Source of the DNA: Hymenobacter negativus
Lineage (GTDB): Bacteria; Bacteroidota; Bacteroidia; Cytophagales; Hymenobacteraceae
Length of the DNA stretch: 64,000 bases
Assembly (NCBI RefSeq): GCF_017571495.1
Contig: NZ_JAGETZ010000017.1
Coordinates: forward strand, 62,001-126,000
Direction: 5' to 3'
Part shown: one piece after another, positions 15,873-23,653 of the stretch
Numbering within the stretch: position 1 is the first letter of the stretch
Layout: each line of letters starts with the position of its first letter
Notes under the pieces: generated by a model
Database searches by the model: none
The model's input: only the letters and a program-made list of their open reading frames with translations
Told to the model about the DNA's origin: nothing
Made by a program: the position numbers and the translations under genes

Positions 15873-16667
15873 TGCCACCTGCGCGTAAGGCAGCAGTTCC
15901 GCCGGTACTTCCGCGGCCGAAGTGGCCGACGGCTTCATCAACCTCACTACTTCGCCCAGCACGATAACCGCCGGGGCACCCAGACCAGCCGCGTCGGCGC
16001 GTGCGGCGATGTCGGCCACAGTGCCGGCCACGGCGCGAGCATTGGGCAGTGTACCATTTTGGATGACGGCCGCCGGAACCGCCGCCCCACCGTAGCGGGC
16101 AAACAGCCGGGTGATTTCGGCTAGGCGGCTCATGCCCATGAGGATAACCGTGGTAGTATGGGGCGTCTGGGCGGCTTCCAGCAGGGCGGCGGAAAGCTGC
16201 TCATCGGCGGTGGTGGCCGTCAGGACCCGGAAGCCTTCGCTCAGGCCCCGGTGCGTGGCCGGGATGCCTAGGCTGCCCGCCGCCGCCACCGCGCTGCTAA
16301 TGCCGGGCACGTAGTCCGTAGCCAGGCCGTGCGCCTCGGCGTACAGCATCTCCTCGCGGCCCCGGCCGAAGATGAAAGGGTCGCCGCCCTTGAGCCGGAC
16401 TACGTGGCCGTGCCGGTAAGCCTGCTGCACAATCAAGTCGTTGATGCCTTCCTGGGTATAAGCCTTGAAGCCGCTGCGCTTGCCCACAAAAATCAGCGGG
16501 ACGCCGGGCCGGACGTGGGCCAGCAGCGCATCATTCGCTAGCGCATCGTAGAGCACCACGTCGGCAGCGGCCAGGGCCTTAGCGCCTTTCAAGGTCAGCA
16601 GCTCCGGGTCGCCGGGGCCTGCGCCCACTACGGTCAGGCGGGGGATGAAGAGAGAGGAATCAGCCAT
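15870..16667 (-). CDS. cobA: Uroporphyrinogen-III C-methyltransferase
   Basis: Two SAM-dependent methylations turn uroporphyrinogen III into precorrin-2, the first committed step to siroheme. The protein has 265 residues with the family signatures: VGAGPGDPELLTLKGAKAL near the N-terminus, a GLKAYTQEGIN-like segment (GFKAYTQEGIN), RLKGGDPFIFGRGREE and the YVPGISSAVAAAG loop. It lacks the CysG N-terminal dehydrogenase domain. That activity is supplied by the fused protein at 7159-8679 in the same cluster, so the pathway is split differently from the single-protein CysG of enterobacteria. The stop codon TTA (minus strand) coincides with the end of repeat copy 3. Confidence 0.95.
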   Translation of the reverse strand: MADSSLFIPRLTVVGAGPGDPELLTLKGAKALAAADVVLYDALANDALLAHVRPGVPLIFVGKRSGFKAYTQEGINDLIVQQAYRHGHVVRLKGGDPFIFGRGREEMLYAEAHGLATDYVPGISSAVAAAGSLGIPATHRGLSEGFRVLTATTADEQLSAALLEAAQTPHTTTVILMGMSRLAEITRLFARYGGAAVPAAVIQNGTLPNARAVAGTVADIAARADAAGLGAPAVIVLGEVVRLMKPSATSAAEVPAELLPYAQVA

Positions 16668-16740
16668 GATTAGTTGTCAAGTTTTATTGGGGCCGTTATG
16701 CAGCGCGTAGTGAAGCATGACGGACTCTAGAACCGATAAA

Positions 16741-18033
16741 TCAGATAGAAAACGCCGCTTCAGCTGGCACTTCCTCCGTGAAATACTCCCGGTCGGTAGC
16801 AGCGACGAGGCCAGCGGCAAGGGTGGCTCCGGTCTGCTCATCGACTAGGATAAAAGCGCCGGTGACACGGTTTTGGCGGTACTCATCCACCACCAGCGGG
16901 AGGGCGGTTTTCAAGCGCACCCGCACGATGTCGTTGAGCTTGGCCTCGTCGGTACCCTGGCTTTCGAAAGTTTCAATGTTGGTTTTTTGCAGGATGGTGG
17001 TCACGGCAGCTTTCACCATGGCAGAATGGTGCTGGACCAGCAGCTTGCGGCCGGCACGCAGGGGCCGCTCATCCATCCAGCACAGCGTAGCTTCCAACTC
17101 GCGCACCACGGCCGGGTGGGCGGCGGTGGGCACGATGGTATCGCCCCGGCTCACGTCCACGTCGTCGCGCAGGCGTAGCACTACGCCCTGCGGCGCGGTG
17201 GCGCTGGCTACTTCCTGCTGGTTTACTTCGATGGCCTCAATCACCGTTTCCAGGCCCGAGGGCCAGATGCGTACCCGGTCGCCGGCCTGGTAGGTGCCGC
17301 TCTGGATGCGGCCGGCGTAGCCCCGGTAGTCGGGCAGCTCCTCGGTCTGGGGCCGGATGACGTACTGCACCTGGAAGCGCGGCTCGTTGGGGTTGGCATC
17401 GGTGGCAGCAGGCACGCTCTCAAGATGCTCCAACAGGCTGGGACCCTGGTACCAAGGCAGGAAGCTGGAGCGGCGTACCACGTTGTCACCGTTGAGCGCG
17501 CTGAGCGGAATGGCCACCACGTTCGGCAGTTTCAGTTGCTCCGCAATGGCCTGGTAGTCGGCCACAATTTTCTGGAAAATCACTTCCTCGTGGCCCACCA
17601 AATCCATCTTGTTCACGGCCAGCACGAAGTGCTGAATGCCCAGCAGCGAGGCCAGCAGCGTGTGCCGCCGGGTCTGTTCAATCACGCCCTGGCGGGCATC
17701 CACGAGCACAATGGCCAGGTCGGCATTGCTCGCGCCCGTCACCATGTTGCGGGTATACTGCACGTGGCCCGGCGCATCGGTGATGATGAATTTGCGGCGC
17801 GGCGTGGTGAAATATTTATGCGCTACATCAATGGTGATGCCTTGCTCGCGCTCGGCCTTGAGGCCATCGGTGAGCAGCGCCAAATCCACATCGCCGCCGG
17901 TGGTGGCGCGGCGCTTTTCCAGCGTCGCCAGCACGTCGAGCGAAACGGAGTCGCTGTCGTAAAGCAAGCGGCCGATGAGTGTACTCTTGCCGTCGTCGAC
18001 ACTGCCGCAGGTGATAAATCGGAGAAGGTCCAT
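16741..18033 (-). CDS. cysN: Sulfate adenylyltransferase subunit 1 (GTPase)
   Basis: GTPase subunit of ATP sulfurylase, which with CysD makes APS from sulfate and ATP. I place the start at the ATG at 18033 (MDLLRFITCG). An upstream in-frame ATG at 18072 would add 13 residues and is less likely, because family members start just before the P-loop. The G motifs are visible: GSVDDGKSTLIGR (10-22), DAPGHVQYTRNM and NKMDLV, followed by the EF-Tu-like beta-barrel domains. It has 430 residues and no APS-kinase (CysC) domain at the C-terminus, consistent with the APS-reductase type of CysH in this cluster. cobA follows after about 70 bases. Confidence 0.95.
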   Translation of the reverse strand: MDLLRFITCGSVDDGKSTLIGRLLYDSDSVSLDVLATLEKRRATTGGDVDLALLTDGLKAEREQGITIDVAHKYFTTPRRKFIITDAPGHVQYTRNMVTGASNADLAIVLVDARQGVIEQTRRHTLLASLLGIQHFVLAVNKMDLVGHEEVIFQKIVADYQAIAEQLKLPNVVAIPLSALNGDNVVRRSSFLPWYQGPSLLEHLESVPAATDANPNEPRFQVQYVIRPQTEELPDYRGYAGRIQSGTYQAGDRVRIWPSGLETVIEAIEVNQQEVASATAPQGVVLRLRDDVDVSRGDTIVPTAAHPAVVRELEATLCWMDERPLRAGRKLLVQHHSAMVKAAVTTILQKTNIETFESQGTDEAKLNDIVRVRLKTALPLVVDEYRQNRVTGAFILVDEQTGATLAAGLVAATDREYFTEEVPAEAAFSI

Positions 18034-18078
18034 TGTGGTATTAGGTTGCGGCTGGCGGGCAGGTGGCCCCATACGGGT

Positions 18079-18203
18079 TAACCTTACCCCCGGCCCCTCT
18101 CCCTACGAGAGGGGAGCCAGTCGATTATTTTTGATTAATGTTGCTTACTTACCCTCCGTCGTTAGGCTCCCCTCTCCTGGGGAGAGGGGCCGGGGGTGAG
18201 GTT
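18079..18203. repeat. Paired inverted-repeat element, copy 4 (cysN / cysD junction)
   Basis: Left arm TTAACCTTACCCCCGGCCCC through GAGGGGAGCC, a spacer of about 48 bases, and right arm GGCTCCCCTCTCCTGGGGAG ending GGGGGTGAGGTT. It starts 46 bases upstream of the cysN start and ends 6 bases after the cysD stop, filling the whole junction. Confidence 0.85.
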
Positions 18204-18208
18204 TTTGC

Positions 18209-19123
18209 CTAGAAATACCCGTTCCGCTTGCGGTCTTCCATCCCCGTTTCGGAGAGGTTGTCATCGAGCCGGGTAGCGCCGCGCTCGCTCACTTTGGCCA
18301 GCAGCAGGTCCTGGATGATGTCATCGACGGAGGAGGCGTCGCTTTCCACGGCGGCTGTGCAGGTAGAATCGCCCACAGTGCGGAAGCGCACGCGGCGGTT
18401 CACGATTTCGTCGGTTTCATCGAGGTTCAGGTGCTCGCTGAAGCCGAGGAGTTGGCCGCTGGGCAGCACCACGCACTGGCGCTCGTGCGAGAAATAAATC
18501 TCGGGTAGCTTGATGTTTTCGCGCTGGATGTAGTTCCACACGTCCAGTTCAGTCCAGTTGGAGATGGGGAATACGCGCACGTTTTCGCCCTTCTGAATGC
18601 GGCCGTTGTAGATGTTCCACAGCTCGGGTCGCTGGCGCTTAGGGTCCCACTGGCCGAAGTCGTCGCGCACCGAGAAGATGCGCTCCTTGGCCCGGGCCTT
18701 CTCCTCATCTCGCCGCGCCCCGCCGATGCAAGCGTCAAACTCGAATTCCTCAATCACGTCGAGCAAGGTGTAGGTTTGCAGCGGGTTGCGGCTGGGGTAT
18801 TTGCCGCCCGGCTCACGCAGGCCGCGCTCCCGGATGGTGTCCTCCACCTTGCGCACAATCAGCTTTTCGCCCAGGCGCGCCGCCAACTCATCCCGGTAGT
18901 TGATAATTTCCTCGAAGTTGTGGCCGGTGTCGATGTGGACCAGCGGGAACGGAAATTTGCCGGGCCGGAAGGCTTTTTCGGCCAATCGGGTAAGGGCGAT
19001 GGAGTCTTTGCCGCCCGAGAACAACAGCGCGGGCCGCTCGAACTGGCCAGCTACTTCACGTAGGATATGAATAGCTTCGGCTTCTAAACGGTCGAGATAA
19101 TCGAGATAATGAGCGGTTGGCAT
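18209..19123 (-). CDS. cysD: Sulfate adenylyltransferase subunit 2
   Basis: Catalytic subunit of the CysDN ATP sulfurylase. The start is set at the ATG at 19123 (MPTAHYLDYLDRLEAEAIHI), giving 304 residues, the normal CysD length. The frame stays open to 19351, but that extra stretch is low-complexity and unlike the family. The PP-loop ATP pyrophosphatase motif FSGGKDS lies at 35-41. The C-terminus ends with MEDRKRNGYF, the conserved CysD ending. The gene follows cysH after 161 bases and precedes cysN across repeat copy 4. Confidence 0.95.
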   Translation of the reverse strand: MPTAHYLDYLDRLEAEAIHILREVAGQFERPALLFSGGKDSIALTRLAEKAFRPGKFPFPLVHIDTGHNFEEIINYRDELAARLGEKLIVRKVEDTIRERGLREPGGKYPSRNPLQTYTLLDVIEEFEFDACIGGARRDEEKARAKERIFSVRDDFGQWDPKRQRPELWNIYNGRIQKGENVRVFPISNWTELDVWNYIQRENIKLPEIYFSHERQCVVLPSGQLLGFSEHLNLDETDEIVNRRVRFRTVGDSTCTAAVESDASSVDDIIQDLLLAKVSERGATRLDDNLSETGMEDRKRNGYF

Positions 19124-19284
19124 GGGCAATAGAAAGTCAGGGCCCGAAAAAATCGGGCGAAATGGAACAGCAGGAAAAGGATGGGTGGGATAAGGCCCGC
19201 GGGAGGTGCCTTTGGGGAAGGATGTGGTGCGGAGAGTCGGAACTCGCTTTGCTCGTCGCGAAATGAAATTTCGCGGTATTCCGC

Positions 19285-20043
19285 CTAGCCAGGCATTTGC
19301 TCCACTACCGGGTCGAGGCCCTGGTGGGCGGCGGTGGTGTGCAGTCCGCACTCCTTAGCGGCGGCATCTTCCCACCACCAGCGGCCGGCGCGGAAGTCCT
19401 CGCCCGGCGCGATGGCCCGGGTGCAGGGCGCGCACCCAATGCTCACAAAGCCCTTCTGATGCAAAGGGTTAACCGGGATGCCGTGGACTTGCGCAAAATT
19501 CCAAGCTTGTTCCCACGTCCAGTCGAATAGCGGGTGCACTTTGATGAGCTGGTGGCCGGCGTCCCACTCGGCCGGGTGCATGGTCTGGCGGTTCTGCGAC
19601 TGCTCGGCGCGGATGCCCGTCACCCACACCTGCTGGCCGGCCAAGGCTCGCGCCAGCGGCTCCACTTTGCGGATGTTGCAGCATTCCTTACGGTTCTCAA
19701 TGCTCTCGTAGAAGCTGTTGGGGCCCTTTTGGCGGGTCAGTTCCTCAATAGCCGCGCCGTTGGGCGCAAATACTTCGATGGACTTGCCGTAGCGCAGCAG
19801 GGTCTTGTTCCAGGTGGAATAGGTTTCCTGAAAATTGCGGCCCGTGTCGAGCGTAAACACCCGGATGGGGAGGTCGTTTTCGAAGATGAAATGGGTGATA
19901 ATCTGGTCTTCCAGTCCGAAGGAGGTGGAAAACGAAGCGCGGCCCGGGAAGTGGTCGGCTAGCAGGGCCAGGGTTTCGCCCACTGAGTGTTCGGGCAAGT
20001 AGCGGCGCAGGTCAGCGACCTGGCTTTCAAGGGGTAATGCCAT
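19285..20043 (-). CDS. cysH: APS-type adenylyl-sulfate reductase
   Basis: Reduces APS to sulfite with thioredoxin. It has 252 residues. The PAPS-reductase fold has STSFGLEDQIITH and the TLDTGRNF motif. Four cysteines fit a 4Fe-4S cluster, C121 C122 (ECCNIRK) and C204/C207 (GCAPC), and the catalytic Cys is C232 in KECGLH. The CC...CxxC pattern is the known mark of APS rather than PAPS reductases and agrees with the absence of an APS kinase gene. It is the first gene of the cluster. Its leader of about 380 bases contains an S-box riboswitch. Confidence 0.94.
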   Translation of the reverse strand: MALPLESQVADLRRYLPEHSVGETLALLADHFPGRASFSTSFGLEDQIITHFIFENDLPIRVFTLDTGRNFQETYSTWNKTLLRYGKSIEVFAPNGAAIEELTRQKGPNSFYESIENRKECCNIRKVEPLARALAGQQVWVTGIRAEQSQNRQTMHPAEWDAGHQLIKVHPLFDWTWEQAWNFAQVHGIPVNPLHQKGFVSIGCAPCTRAIAPGEDFRAGRWWWEDAAAKECGLHTTAAHQGLDPVVEQMPG

Positions 20044-20191
20044 GATAAATAGGGGAGTTTCTTTCCGAAGAAAAAACCAGGATGGGCCGCGAAGGCCGCA
20101 AAAACCCGCTACGCGTCGCGCAATGAATCAATCACCACAAAAGGGGAAGCGGGGTGGCCGCCGCAGCAGCCGCAGGAAGAAAAGCCCTAGC

Positions 20192-20239
20192 TCAACAACC
20201 AGCAATTGCCCCCAGCATACAGGCCAGAGGACACGGCAT
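20192..20239 (-). CDS. Possible 15-residue Cys/Met-containing leader peptide
   Basis: A small frame in the cysH leader, downstream of the riboswitch, reads MPCPLACMLGAIAGC and stops. Three of 15 codons are Cys and two are Met. That is striking in the leader of a sulfur operon, but the frame is so short that chance is a real possibility. I see no obvious ribosome-binding site, and no paired terminator/antiterminator could be drawn by eye. Confidence 0.2.
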   Translation of the reverse strand: MPCPLACMLGAIAGC

Positions 20240-20314
20240 GCAACAACACAGCTGGCGCGATGCGGCAGAGGTGGCAAGTTGCAGACGGCGGTTGATGGAA
20301 GTATTCACGGCGTT

Positions 20315-20400
20315 TTTATATGTCAGGACTTGGCACCGTTCCAACTATGTGGGGGTTGCCGGCGTTTCGTCGAGCCTGTCTCTCCGCGCCTCTGTATAAA
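20315..20400 (-). ncRNA. S-box (SAM-I class) riboswitch in the cysH leader
   Basis: Read on the minus strand, the segment has the S-box core in order: a GAGAGACAGGCTCGACGAAA stretch, CGCCGGCAACC, a small hairpin (CCCCACATAGTTGGAACGG-like), then GGTGCCAAGTCCTG. The outer helix P1 can form from TTTATA..CAG at the 5' end and CTG..TATAAA at the 3' end. Compare the known SAM-I pattern with CNGGCCCgaUGAaaCC, GGCAACC and GGUGCCAAUUCCUG. Some core positions differ, so a SAM-I/IV-type variant is possible. It lies between a strong promoter and cysH, so SAM is predicted to repress the whole sulfate-reduction cluster. How the switch acts is not visible: no clear terminator follows it. Confidence 0.82.
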
Positions 20401-20431
20401 ATTTGCAGCAATCCGGATGGAATTGCAATTG

Positions 20432-20464
20432 CAAAGATAAAGATTGAATCTGCGAAATGCCAAA
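20432..20464 (-). promoter_or_regulatory. Bacteroidota-type promoter of the cys cluster
   Basis: On the minus strand a TTTTG -33 box is followed after 21 bases by TATCTTTG, a perfect match to the TAnnTTTG -7 consensus with consensus spacing. Transcription would start near 20426, about 26 bases before the riboswitch and some 380 bases before cysH. Confidence 0.75.
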
Positions 20465-20580
20465 ATTTTATTTCGCGGTGTTGTAACTGGGCAGAGGAGG
20501 AAAGGTTTGGCGGGGCGGAGAAATAGTGGCCGTTGTGCAGCACATAGTGCAGCGTCTCGTTCGCGTTGCTTGACGCCGGA

Positions 20581-20682
20581 ACCTCACCCCTGGCCCCTCT
20601 CCCGCGGAGAGGGGAGTCTAACGATTGCAGACAACCGCACCACTTTGGCTCCCCCTCTCCGTGGGAGAGGGGCCGGGGGGAG
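20581..20682. repeat. Paired inverted-repeat element, copy 5 (between the cys promoter and the sigma gene)
   Basis: Left arm ACCTCACCCCTGGCCCCTCT through GAGGGGAGT, a spacer of about 30 bases, and right arm GGCTCCCCCTCTCCGTGGGA ending CCGGGGGGAGG. It has the shortest spacer of the five copies. It lies outside the cys transcript, about 120 bases upstream of the ECF sigma gene. Confidence 0.8.
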
Positions 20683-20799
20683 GCCCATGCAAGACTGCTT
20701 CTTGCTACATCCTCTCTGCTGCGTAATTTGCCGTGCAACCCCTGAACCTAGCCGGTAGTCTATGGGTTGCTTAAGCACTTCTAAGACCTCGTTTTCTGC

Positions 20800-21378
20800 A
20801 TGGAAGCCCTGTCCATTTCCGCCTACGTTGATATCAATGCGCCACTGGTGGAGCGCTGCCGCCTCAACGACCGCCAAGCTCAGGCCGAGATATACCGGCG
20901 CTATTCCAAGGCCATGTTCAACGCCGCCCTGCGCATCACCGGCGACTATGCCGAGGCGGAAGATGTGCTCCAAGAGTCGTTTCTGAGCGCTTTTCGCGAG
21001 CTCAGTAGCTACAAGGGCGACTCCTCGTTTGGGGCTTGGCTAAAGCGGATTGTGGTGAATAAAAGCATCAACTGCTTGCGGCAGCGGCGGCTGGCGCTGG
21101 TGCCGCTGGGCGAGCAGCACCACGAAGAACCAGCCGAAGCCATCACTTCCTCGCCCGAGGACGAAGCCGACATGCACTACCGTGCCGACGTGCTACGCCG
21201 CTGCATTCAGGAACTACCCGACGGCTACCGTGTTGTCCTCAGCCTGTACTTGCTGGAGGGCTACGACCACCTCGAAATTGCCGGTATTCTGGGGATTTCC
21301 GAGTCCACTTCCAAATCCCAATACAGCCGGGCGCGCGTCCGGCTGCGCGAACTGGCTGCCCAGCGCGGCCTGAGTTAG
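20800..21378 (+). CDS. ECF-type RNA polymerase sigma factor
   Basis: Sigma-70 family regulator of 192 residues with region 2 (about 25-95: AQAEIYRRYSKAMFNAALRI and DVLQESFLSAF) and region 4 (about 125-185, with an HTH containing HLEIAGILGISESTSKSQYSRAR). There is no sigma region 1 or 3, hence ECF. The linker is acidic. The ATG at 20800 is the only sensible start for the conserved N-terminus. The next two genes on the strand form a likely functional unit with it: a membrane protein that could be the anti-sigma factor, and an exported DUF4097-like protein. A structured repeat (21378-21459) follows immediately at the stop codon. Confidence 0.92.
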   Translation: MEALSISAYVDINAPLVERCRLNDRQAQAEIYRRYSKAMFNAALRITGDYAEAEDVLQESFLSAFRELSSYKGDSSFGAWLKRIVVNKSINCLRQRRLALVPLGEQHHEEPAEAITSSPEDEADMHYRADVLRRCIQELPDGYRVVLSLYLLEGYDHLEIAGILGISESTSKSQYSRARVRLRELAAQRGLS

Positions 21379-21459
21379 TGCTTGGTTGTGGATGCCTGAT
21401 GCTTGGTTTTAAAACGATAATAAACCAAGGGTAAGCACCCGGCACCAACAGCCAAGCAC
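21378..21459. repeat. Nested inverted repeat after the sigma gene
   Basis: The outer arms GTGCTTGGTTGTGGATGCC and GGCACCAACAGCCAAGCAC enclose a second stem (TGCTTGGTTT / AAACCAAGGGTAAGCA). The structure begins on the last base of the sigma stop codon. It may attenuate transcription into the next gene or be a dispersed palindromic element. There is no strong T-run. Confidence 0.6.
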
Positions 21460-21587
21460 CAATAAAACCTATCCAATTATTTAATTAACCGTTCAACTAC
21501 CCTTCATCCTCTTTCGCCCGGCCGCGGTTTTCAAGATAGCCCCGCAGCCCTTTGAACCTGGACGAACCGTGCGTCTGCTACTCATTC

Positions 21588-22361
21588 ATGGATACCCCGA
21601 ACAATAAATCTCTTGAAACTTTTGTCGAGCGGCACCGCGCCGATTTCGATACCCATGAGCCACGCCCCGACCTGTGGGCCGCGCTGGAGGAAAAGCTGAA
21701 TGCCGCCACGCCCGAAGCGCCGGTAATGCGGCTGGCTGATGAGGCAGCTGCTGCGCCTGTTGCGACGGTTGCTGCTACCACACCGGCAACCCGCCAAAAC
21801 TGGTTTCAGCGCTATGGGGTAGCAGCGGCGCTGGCCCTGCTGGTTTTTGCGGCCGGCGCCAGCGAGGCCTGGAAATCCCGCCAAGCGACCCCGGAGGTAG
21901 CAGTAGTTACCACCAGCCCTGCCGCCAGCACCTTAGCTGCAAGTGCCGATGACGCGGCGCTGTATCAGGGCGGCAACCCGCTTTCCCTGACCGCTGCCGA
22001 GCACACCACCGGGGCCGACAGCCAGCTGGTGCGCGCCGTGCGTGGTATGGAAGCGTACTATACCAATCAGCTGGCCCGCCGACAGGCCGAATTAAGCCAG
22101 CTCAGCGGGCCCGGCATGGCGGCCATGAATGCCGACTGGCAGTTAGAACTGGCCTCGCTCGACTCGAGCTACCGCGAGCTGAAGCAGCAACTACTACACC
22201 ACCCGCAGCCTGACGCTGTGCTCACGGCTATGAACCGCAACCTGCAAGTGCGCCTCGATATTCTGGACCGTCAGCTTAACCTCGGCAACGACCGTACGGT
22301 GGCCGACGACCGTAGCACCGGAGCCTACGTACTGGCCGACAGCCGCCACTTGGGAGAATGA
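21588..22361 (+). CDS. Putative membrane-bound anti-sigma factor
   Basis: I start it at the ATG at 21588 (MDTPNNKSLETFVERHRADF), giving 257 residues. An upstream in-frame TTG at 21552 would add 12 unlikely residues. The N-terminal third is cytoplasmic and acidic, with the DLWAALEEKL motif seen in Bacteroidota anti-sigma-like proteins. A single membrane segment follows at about 86-100 (YGVAAALALLVFAAGA). The C-terminal part is periplasmic and helical, probably coiled-coil (about 150-240, rich in Gln, Leu and Arg). Its position right after an ECF sigma gene and its topology suggest an anti-sigma role, but no known anti-sigma domain is certain. It overlaps the next gene by four bases (ATGA), so the two are translationally coupled. 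Confidence 0.65.
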   Translation: MDTPNNKSLETFVERHRADFDTHEPRPDLWAALEEKLNAATPEAPVMRLADEAAAAPVATVAATTPATRQNWFQRYGVAAALALLVFAAGASEAWKSRQATPEVAVVTTSPAASTLAASADDAALYQGGNPLSLTAAEHTTGADSQLVRAVRGMEAYYTNQLARRQAELSQLSGPGMAAMNADWQLELASLDSSYRELKQQLLHHPQPDAVLTAMNRNLQVRLDILDRQLNLGNDRTVADDRSTGAYVLADSRHLGE

Positions 22362-23653
22362 AAATGACCCTGGCGTTTCGGATAGGGCAGGTGCTGGGCC
22401 TCGTCGGTGTGTTGGCCGGGCTGCTGAAGCCCGCGCCTGCGCAGGCTCAGCAGGGCTTGTGGGTGACGGTAGACCGCGGCATGGCCATTCGGGTACTCAC
22501 GCCCGAAGCTCGCCGCGCCGAAGAATCGTTATTTCGTTCAAATGAGCGGGAGCCGGGCCCTGACCAGCCCTGCCAAAATCCCCAGAATCCGGCCCAAAAC
22601 CCACTCATCGACCAAGCTGATGGACAGCCCGGCAGCGCCTTGCAAGTAGAGCAGCGCCGCCGCATCAGCCGCAGCTACAACGTGCCGAAAGGCGGCCGCC
22701 CCTTCGCGTTGGATACCCGCTACGGCCGGGTGCAAATCAATACTTGGAGCAAGCACGAAATCAAGGTAGATGCCGAACTGGTGGCTCGTGCCGAAACCGA
22801 CGCCGGTGCCCGCGTAGTGCTCGATGCGCTGGGTGTGCAGTGGCTGGACTACGACTGCAAAACCGGTGGCGTAGCTGTGAGCACGCAGTTTGGCCCCGCC
22901 TTGCGCGGACGGGCTGGCGGCTGCCGCTACGAGGTGAACTATACCATATGGCTGCCCCGCACCACGGCCCTGAAAGTGTATAACAGCTTCGGTGAGGTAA
23001 CGCTGAATGGCGACACCAGCGGCCCCACCGAACTAGCCGTGGAGTACGGCACCTTGCGCACTGCCCGCCTCGAAGGCCCGCACAACCTCGTGCGGATTGG
23101 CAACGGCAACTGCCGCATTGCCTTCGCAGGCCGGGCCAGCATTGATGCCAGCTACTCCCAGTTGCGCCTTGATACCGGCACCACGGTAGACCTGCGCAAC
23201 AATTATTCCGATGTGGACATCGGAACGGTGCAGGACCTGACGGTGCACAGCAAGTACGGCGACGTAGCCCTGGGTACCGTGCGCAACCTGCGCGGCTCGT
23301 CGGGCTACTCGCGCTTCACCATCGACAAACTGGACGAGGCCCTGGATATGGCCCTGCGCTACTGCCCCGATTTCGTGGTGCGCGACATGGGTGCCAACTT
23401 CCGTCAAGTGAATCTGGATGGCGGTTTTAGCACCATCCGGCTGGGTTTTGCCGAGGCTCCGGGCTTCCGGTTTGATGTGAGCACAGAGCAGGGGCAACTA
23501 CTGGTTGATAAGGAACTGGTGCGCGTGCTTTCGCAGGAGAATGGTCCGCAGACCAGCGACGTGCTGGGCACCTTTGGCGCTGTAGCGCCGGCGCGCCGGG
23601 CTGGAAACGTGAATATTAAAGTACGCTACGGTACGGTGCGGTTTAGCAAGTAG
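22358..23653 (+). CDS. Exported DUF4097-like protein
   Basis: A 431-residue protein with a signal peptide (about 1-30, ending AQAQQ). After a low-complexity Gln/Asn/Pro segment (about 65-95) comes a long repetitive beta region. It has phrases such as PFALDTRYGRVQINTWSKHE, VYNSFGEVTLNGDTS, SKYGDVALGTVRNL and GTFGAVAPARRAGNVNIKVR, which suggest a right-handed beta-solenoid as in DUF4097 or putative adhesin families. The start ATG overlaps the stop of the putative anti-sigma gene. Such sigma, anti-sigma and DUF4097 triples are common in Bacteroidota and may be envelope-stress sensors, but the molecular job is unknown. Confidence 0.7.
   Translation: MKMTLAFRIGQVLGLVGVLAGLLKPAPAQAQQGLWVTVDRGMAIRVLTPEARRAEESLFRSNEREPGPDQPCQNPQNPAQNPLIDQADGQPGSALQVEQRRRISRSYNVPKGGRPFALDTRYGRVQINTWSKHEIKVDAELVARAETDAGARVVLDALGVQWLDYDCKTGGVAVSTQFGPALRGRAGGCRYEVNYTIWLPRTTALKVYNSFGEVTLNGDTSGPTELAVEYGTLRTARLEGPHNLVRIGNGNCRIAFAGRASIDASYSQLRLDTGTTVDLRNNYSDVDIGTVQDLTVHSKYGDVALGTVRNLRGSSGYSRFTIDKLDEALDMALRYCPDFVVRDMGANFRQVNLDGGFSTIRLGFAEAPGFRFDVSTEQGQLLVDKELVRVLSQENGPQTSDVLGTFGAVAPARRAGNVNIKVRYGTVRFSK

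Noticed and set aside
19124..19351. N-terminal extension of cysD
   Set aside because: The extra 76 codons are Pro/Arg-rich, overlap the cysH end and are absent from the CysD family. The ATG at 19123 gives the standard length.
20044..20320. Rho-independent attenuator between the S-box and cysH
   Set aside because: I looked for a stem followed by a T-run on the minus strand and found only weak candidates, so I do not state how the riboswitch acts.
10488..20682. CRISPR array
   Set aside because: The repeats are inverted pairs at gene junctions, with irregular spacing and no short regular spacers. No cas genes are present.
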